Part shown: piece by piece, positions 50,357-54,054 of the stretch
Numbering within the stretch: position 1 is the first letter of the stretch
Layout: every line of letters starts with the position of its first letter
From: BM714 sp964484935
GTDB lineage: Bacteria; Bacillota; Clostridia; Peptostreptococcales; BM714
Reading direction: 5' to 3'
Assembly: GCA_964484935.1 (NCBI GenBank)
Contig: CAZAFW010000008.1
Coordinates: forward strand, 1 to 54,054
DNA length: 54,054 nt
Program-made: the position numbers and the translations under genes
Notes under the pieces: generated by a model
The model's database searches: none
The model's input: only the letters and a program-made list of their open reading frames with translations
Told to the model about the DNA's origin: nothing

Positions 50357-51475
50357 ATGAATACTGAAAAAAGGAAAGCCAAACGAAAGAAAAAGAGAAG
50401 AATTCGCTGGATGCGGCTGTTGGCTTTTGTCATCATATTGTCTGCAGGTACATGGTATTTTTTTTCCGGCGGAAAGATTCCCGATGTCCCATTTTTGAAA
50501 AGCTTTGATCCCGTGAGGCTTTATGCGATTGATAAAGGCGTCAATTCGGCTGAGGAAGCCATAAAGAACAAGGGGCTGGCAGTTTATGATGACGGAGTTC
50601 TGACCTTCTATGATACAGAAGGGGCTTTTGTATGGGGGAAAACATTCGAAGCTGAAAACCCCAGGGTTTTTGCCGATGAAAACCATATTGTTTTCGCAGA
50701 CGCCGAAAAGGGTAAACTATGGAGGATGGACTATAACGGAGAAACTGTAAATACATTGCAAAGGGACTATCCGCTTGGAGGGGTTTATCAAAATAGGGAA
50801 AGCTACCTTCTTTATTTTGGGCAAGAGGGAAACCAGTTGGATGTAATAGACAACAAGGGAAAGACAATAACTGAAATAACTGTTCCCAAGGGATACATAC
50901 TTGACGCGGCAATTTCAGACAATTCCAGCATAGTCGCGGTTTCCACTCTCAGCATAGAAAACGAAAAATACTACAGCAGCATACTTTTCTATAATTTGGA
51001 TGGAACAGTTGTGGCCGGAAACAGATATGACGGTGAAATAATTTTCAGGACATTCTTTACTGGCATGGACGGGCTGAAGGCGCTTGCAAATGATGGTGTT
51101 TTTTCAATGTCCAGGGACGGGGATGTGGAATGGGAGAAAACAATAGAAGGGAACCTTTCAAGGGCAGACATAAGCGATTCCGGTTACATTGCAATGATTT
51201 TCGAAAAAGAGGATGGGGAGCAGGCATATGCGGGGATTGACGAAAATGGAGGGTTTACCGATGAAACGGCAATTGAGGAAGAGGTTTCCATTGTCAGCTT
51301 AAACGGAAGGCACGGAGCTGTATTCACGAAGAAGTCCGTCCATATATTCGACTTGAAAGGGCGGCTCGAAGGCATCATAGAATCGGATTTTGAAATAGAA
51401 GGCGGAGGATGGATTGGTGATGACCGAATTGTGTTGGTTTATGAAAACCGCATGGAGGTGCTAGACATCTACTGA
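50357..51475 (+). CDS. DUF5711-family membrane-anchored beta-propeller-like protein
   Basis: A 372-residue protein. A very basic cytoplasmic start (RKAKRKKKRRIRW) precedes one membrane anchor (LLAFVIILSAGTWYFFSG, about 22-40). The rest, outside the cell, consists of repeated short beta-strand blocks of the kind V-DDGVLTFYDTEGAFVWG, suggesting a WD/PQQ-like propeller with about seven blades. This fits DUF5711. The ATG at 50357 is chosen over a GTG at 50348. It lies between DUF3343 and cvpA. Function unknown. Confidence 0.8.
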   Translation: MNTEKRKAKRKKKRRIRWMRLLAFVIILSAGTWYFFSGGKIPDVPFLKSFDPVRLYAIDKGVNSAEEAIKNKGLAVYDDGVLTFYDTEGAFVWGKTFEAENPRVFADENHIVFADAEKGKLWRMDYNGETVNTLQRDYPLGGVYQNRESYLLYFGQEGNQLDVIDNKGKTITEITVPKGYILDAAISDNSSIVAVSTLSIENEKYYSSILFYNLDGTVVAGNRYDGEIIFRTFFTGMDGLKALANDGVFSMSRDGDVEWEKTIEGNLSRADISDSGYIAMIFEKEDGEQAYAGIDENGGFTDETAIEEEVSIVSLNGRHGAVFTKKSVHIFDLKGRLEGIIESDFEIEGGGWIGDDRIVLVYENRMEVLDIY

Positions 51476-51495
51476 AAAAAATCGGGAGGAATAAA

Positions 51496-52209
51496 ATGAA
51501 TTCTGCGGACATTTTTGTATTGGCGGTAATTGCACTTATGGCTCTGCTGGGGCTTTATAAAGGATTCATACGCACTCTTTTCGGCTTGCTGGGATTTGTG
51601 CTCGCTGCAGTAGCGGCAAAGATGTACTACCCCCTTGTAAGTACACATATAATTGAAAACACCGGGTTTTTTGAAAAAATAAGAGTCGGACTCTTAAGCA
51701 GGCTTGAAAATTATGCATCGTCGCATCCCGAAATGCTTCAAGGAAACGGTCTTTCGGGTCAATCGCCTTCCATAGGAACTGGTTTCCCCAAAACCATCGA
51801 GGAAATGATCCTAAACAGCGAGGTCATAAGGGACAATGCGGGAGAGGCCGCAATCGATGTGGTTTCGGATTTTGCGGATGCTTTTGCAAGACTGGCCGTA
51901 GACGCATTGAGCATTCTTCTGATATTCATCGCGGTCAAAATTGCCGTAGCGCTTGTGGCATGGCTTTTGGACAAGGTCTTTTCGCTTCCCCCAATCAGAT
52001 CGTTCAACAAGGCGGGCGGGTTTTTGCTGGGGATTTTGCAGGGAGTATTCGTAATCTATTTGTTGGCCATTTTAATGATACCGGTGGCTTCGGCTTTTCC
52101 AGAAAGTTACATGGTTGTCCAGATGCAGTCTTCAAAATATGCGGCCTTGTTTTTTGAGAACAATTTTTTGCTGCAGGCAGTATATACCTTCATCATGAAC
52201 GGAAATTAA
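51496..52209 (+). CDS. CvpA family membrane protein
   Basis: A 237-residue protein with four hydrophobic segments. N-terminal GLYKGFIRTLFGLLGFVLAA, an extracytoplasmic loop about 55-130, then LLDKVFSLPPIRSFNKAGGF and LLGILQGVFVIYLLAIL, typical of CvpA (colicin V production) proteins. Linked to envelope stress in other bacteria; the mechanism is not established. GGGAGGA precedes the ATG. 20 bp after the DUF5711 gene. Confidence 0.87.
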   Translation: MNSADIFVLAVIALMALLGLYKGFIRTLFGLLGFVLAAVAAKMYYPLVSTHIIENTGFFEKIRVGLLSRLENYASSHPEMLQGNGLSGQSPSIGTGFPKTIEEMILNSEVIRDNAGEAAIDVVSDFADAFARLAVDALSILLIFIAVKIAVALVAWLLDKVFSLPPIRSFNKAGGFLLGILQGVFVIYLLAILMIPVASAFPESYMVVQMQSSKYAALFFENNFLLQAVYTFIMNGN

Positions 52210-52224
52210 GAGAGAGGTGCAAGC

Positions 52225-52416
52225 ATGGCAATGGATTTGAAGAAGGGTGATTTGATAACCACGAAAAAAAGTCATCCGTGCGGGGGAAATGTCTTTGAAA
52301 TTGTCCGTACGGGAATGGACTTTCGCATAAAATGCCAAAAATGCCAAAAGGAAATATGGATTCCCCGGGTAAAGCTTGAAAAAAGAATTAAAAAGGTCGA
52401 GAGGAAACCCGAATAG
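52225..52416 (+). CDS. DUF951 family small protein
   Basis: A 63-residue basic protein. DUF951 signature KKSHPCGGNVFEIVRTGMDF and a CQKC pair (KCQKCQKEIW) giving three cysteines, probably a zinc-stabilised mini-domain. This family is conserved across Firmicutes near the origin and rpsF, role unknown. Starts behind AGAGAGG, 15 bp after cvpA. Confidence 0.9.
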   Translation: MAMDLKKGDLITTKKSHPCGGNVFEIVRTGMDFRIKCQKCQKEIWIPRVKLEKRIKKVERKPE

Positions 52417-52468
52417 TTAACGAGCACTTAATTTTATGTCGAGTTCATGCAAGTATACTGAAATGCTT

Positions 52469-52512
52469 TTGAAATAAGATTGCCCAGTGATATAATGATA
52501 TCGGTCGGGCAA
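52469..52512 (+). promoter_or_regulatory. Aminotransferase promoter with flanking inverted repeat
   Basis: TTGAAA (52469-52474), a 16-nt spacer, and extended -10 TGATATAAT (52488-52496). The -10 is bracketed by TTGCCC (52480-52485) and GGGCAA (52507-52512), a possible operator. Confidence 0.6.
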
Positions 52513-52545
52513 CCATTTAAAAAAATCGTGGAGGTGCTGTATTAG

Positions 52546-53718
52546 ATGAAATATGCGAATCGCATGGGAAAAATAAAGGCTTCAGAAATCCGTGAATTAT
52601 TGAAACTCACAACAAAACCGGAAATAATTTCTTTTGCCGGAGGACTGCCGGCTCCGGAATTGTTCCCAGTTGAGCAGATGAAATCCATAACAACAAAAAT
52701 AATGAATGAGCAAGGTGAAAGCGCACTTCAATATAGTCCGACAGAAGGCTACGTGCCTCTTAGGGAAGCAATTTGCAGGCAAGTCGATTTTGAAAGCACT
52801 GTAGACAACGTTCTCATAACAAGCGGATCACAGCAAGGACTGGACTTCAGCGCAAAGATCTTCATCAATCCCGGAGATGTTATAATATGCGAGAGTCCAA
52901 GCTATCTTGGAGCATTGAATGCCTTCAAGGCTTATGAGGCGGCTTTCAAGGAAGTTGCTACGGACGAGGAAGGAATGATAATGGAAGACCTCGAGAGAAT
53001 TCTCAAGGAAACTCCCAGAGCAAGGATGATTTATGTCATTCCGGATTTCCAGAATCCTACTGGAAGAACATGGTCCGTTGAAAGAAGAAAGAAGTTCATG
53101 GAATTGGCCAACGAATACGATTTGCCGGTAATAGAGGATAATCCTTACGGAGCACTCAGGTTTGAAGGAGAAAGACCGCCTTCGCTAAAAAGCTTCGATA
53201 CTGAAGGCAGAGTTGTTTTCCTCGGCACATTTTCAAAAACATTTTGCCCGGGACTCAGAATCGGATGGGTTCAGGCTTCGGATGAGCTTATAAACAAATA
53301 TATTTTGGTCAAGCAAGGCGCGGATCTGCAGACTAACAGCCTCGCTCAAAGGGAGATCCACGAATTTATTACAAACTATGACTTTGAGGGCCACATCGAA
53401 AATATTAAGAAAGTATATAAAAGAAGAAGAGACCTCATGCTTGAAGCCATAGACAAATATTTCCCTGAGGGAGTAACACACACATATCCGGAAGGCGGAC
53501 TATTTCTTTGGGTTTCGCTTCCCGAACACATCGATACGAAAGAGCTTTCATACAAGGCTCTCGAAAAGAATGTAGCATATGTTCCGGGTGGGTCTTTCTA
53601 TCCTGACGGAGACAAGAAGAATTCCTTCAGATTGAATTATTCGAACATGACAGATGAAAAAATAGTGGAAGGCATTAAAAGATTGGGAGATGTAATAAAA
53701 GAAGCCATGAAGGCCTAG
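52546..53718 (+). CDS. PLP-dependent aminotransferase, class I/II (2-aminoadipate/LysN-like)
   Basis: A 390-residue fold-type I aminotransferase. Substrate-site start IISFAGGLPAPELFPVEQM, NPTGRTWS (about 170), EDNPYGALRF (about 203), and the PLP lysine in LGTFSKTFCPGLRIGW (about 232). It resembles the catalytic half of MocR regulators and 2-aminoadipate/aromatic aminotransferases without the DNA-binding arm. GGAGGTG precedes the ATG. A monocistronic unit with its own promoter and terminator. The substrate is not predictable. Confidence 0.92.
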   Translation: MKYANRMGKIKASEIRELLKLTTKPEIISFAGGLPAPELFPVEQMKSITTKIMNEQGESALQYSPTEGYVPLREAICRQVDFESTVDNVLITSGSQQGLDFSAKIFINPGDVIICESPSYLGALNAFKAYEAAFKEVATDEEGMIMEDLERILKETPRARMIYVIPDFQNPTGRTWSVERRKKFMELANEYDLPVIEDNPYGALRFEGERPPSLKSFDTEGRVVFLGTFSKTFCPGLRIGWVQASDELINKYILVKQGADLQTNSLAQREIHEFITNYDFEGHIENIKKVYKRRRDLMLEAIDKYFPEGVTHTYPEGGLFLWVSLPEHIDTKELSYKALEKNVAYVPGGSFYPDGDKKNSFRLNYSNMTDEKIVEGIKRLGDVIKEAMKA

Positions 53719-53745
53719 AAAGTTCTTTGAATTGGTTTGATTGCT

Positions 53746-53774
53746 AAAAAAACCGCTTATAAAGCGGTTTTTTT
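53746..53774 (+). terminator. Terminator after the aminotransferase
   Basis: AAAAAAACCGCTT-ATA-AAGCGGTTTTTTT, a 13-bp stem with a 3-nt loop, 27 bp after the stop. Confidence 0.93.
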
Positions 53775-53783
53775 AATGTTTTG

Positions 53784-53812
53784 TTGAATTGCCGGATTCA
53801 TCATGATATAAT
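53784..53812 (+). promoter_or_regulatory. rpsF operon promoter and leader hairpin
   Basis: TTGAAT (53784-53789), 17 nt, TATAAT (53807-53812) with an extended TG. Downstream, a hairpin GCCCTGC-CCGA-GCAGGGC (53836-53853) lies in the leader before the GGGAGG site. Autogenous S6:S18 leaders are known for this operon, but I do not see the exact conserved CCGNAC loop. Confidence 0.75.
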
Positions 53813-53879
53813 ATGCAAGCTGAGACTAGCTCTCTGCCCTGCCCGAGCAGGGCCACACAGACCACAGGGAGGTGTTAAA

Positions 53880-54054
53880 ATGAATAAATATGAAGTTCTT
53901 TACATCATCAAGCCGAATCTTGAGGAAGAGGCTAGAAAAGCCGTTATTGAGAAATTCAAAGGAATTGTCGAGACGGTTGGAGAAGTATCGGAAATCAATG
54001 AATGGGGAATCAGAAAACTTGCTTATGAAATTCAAAAGCTTAAAGAAGGCTATT
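53880..54054 (+). CDS. rpsF: 30S ribosomal protein S6 (partial, runs off the right edge)
   Basis: The first 58 codons of S6: MNKYEVLYIIKPNLEEEARK, then INEWGIRKLAYEIQKLKEGY, the S6 core. The usual length is about 95, so the C-terminus lies beyond the window. GGGAGG precedes the ATG. The operon would be expected to continue with ssb and rpsR. Confidence 0.96.
   Translation, partial: MNKYEVLYIIKPNLEEEARKAVIEKFKGIVETVGEVSEINEWGIRKLAYEIQKLKEGY

Noticed and set aside
1..54054. CRISPR arrays, insertion sequences, prophage or tRNA genes
   Set aside because: No regularly spaced direct repeats, transposase or integrase frames, or tRNA cloverleaf with a recognisable T-loop word were seen on either strand.

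Overview
The window is the chromosomal replication-origin region of a low-to-moderate GC, Gram-positive anaerobe of the Clostridia. The evidence is the core order gyrA-gyrB-recF-S4 protein-dnaN-dnaA / rpmH-rnpA-yidD-yidC-jag-mnmE-mnmG-rsmG-noc-parA-parB, purine-rich Shine-Dalgarno sites, frequent TTG starts and a sigma-B operon beside gyrA. From memory, that last arrangement also occurs in Clostridioides difficile and so points towards Peptostreptococcaceae-like organisms. Branched-chain amino acid uptake, several amidohydrolases and a selenium-metabolism pair (YedF plus DUF3343) fit an amino-acid-fermenting lifestyle. The species cannot be named from this sequence alone.

Left arm, mostly minus strand (co-directional with replication leaving oriC). 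The far left edge is the promoter and leader of an rRNA operon running out of the window, preceded by a family-4-type uracil-DNA glycosylase that lacks the usual iron-sulfur cysteines. Next (about 0.8-9 kb) is an accessory block: three M20D amidohydrolases, one hydantoinase/carbamoylase-type M20 hydrolase and two paralogous membrane transporters of a family I do not recognise, arranged as two related modules. A divergent GAF/PucR-type regulator (9222-11066) is the likely controller. A tract of word-like repeats follows, then the livKHMGF ABC importer, trpS (plus strand), rsbV-rsbW-sigB, a 47-residue cysteine-rich protein with a perfect-consensus promoter, a CPBP protease, and gyrA to dnaA.

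Origin. oriC looks bipartite: DnaA boxes upstream of dnaA (about 29167-29511), and a DnaA-trio-like run beside an AT-rich stretch between dnaA and dnaN (about 27620-27742). Transcription diverges here.

Right arm, plus strand. After the rpmH-to-parB segment, with two perfect parS sites bracketing parAB, come a 51-residue membrane protein and a sigma-54 activator with an intact GAFTGA loop. A good -24/-12 promoter lies directly ahead of a ten-gene Mrp/Mbh-like cation/proton antiporter operon. This antiporter has the gene order of the membrane arm of archaeal membrane-bound hydrogenases, has three antiporter-like subunits, and has no hydrogenase genes beside it. The window ends with a lipid kinase, the yedF-DUF3343-DUF5711-cvpA-DUF951 cluster, an aminotransferase, and the start of rpsF.

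The most interesting points are the inferred sigma-54 control of the Mbh-like antiporter, the duplicated amidohydrolase/transporter modules with a large palindrome in front of one of them, the origin architecture, and two small genes below the usual ORF length cut-off.
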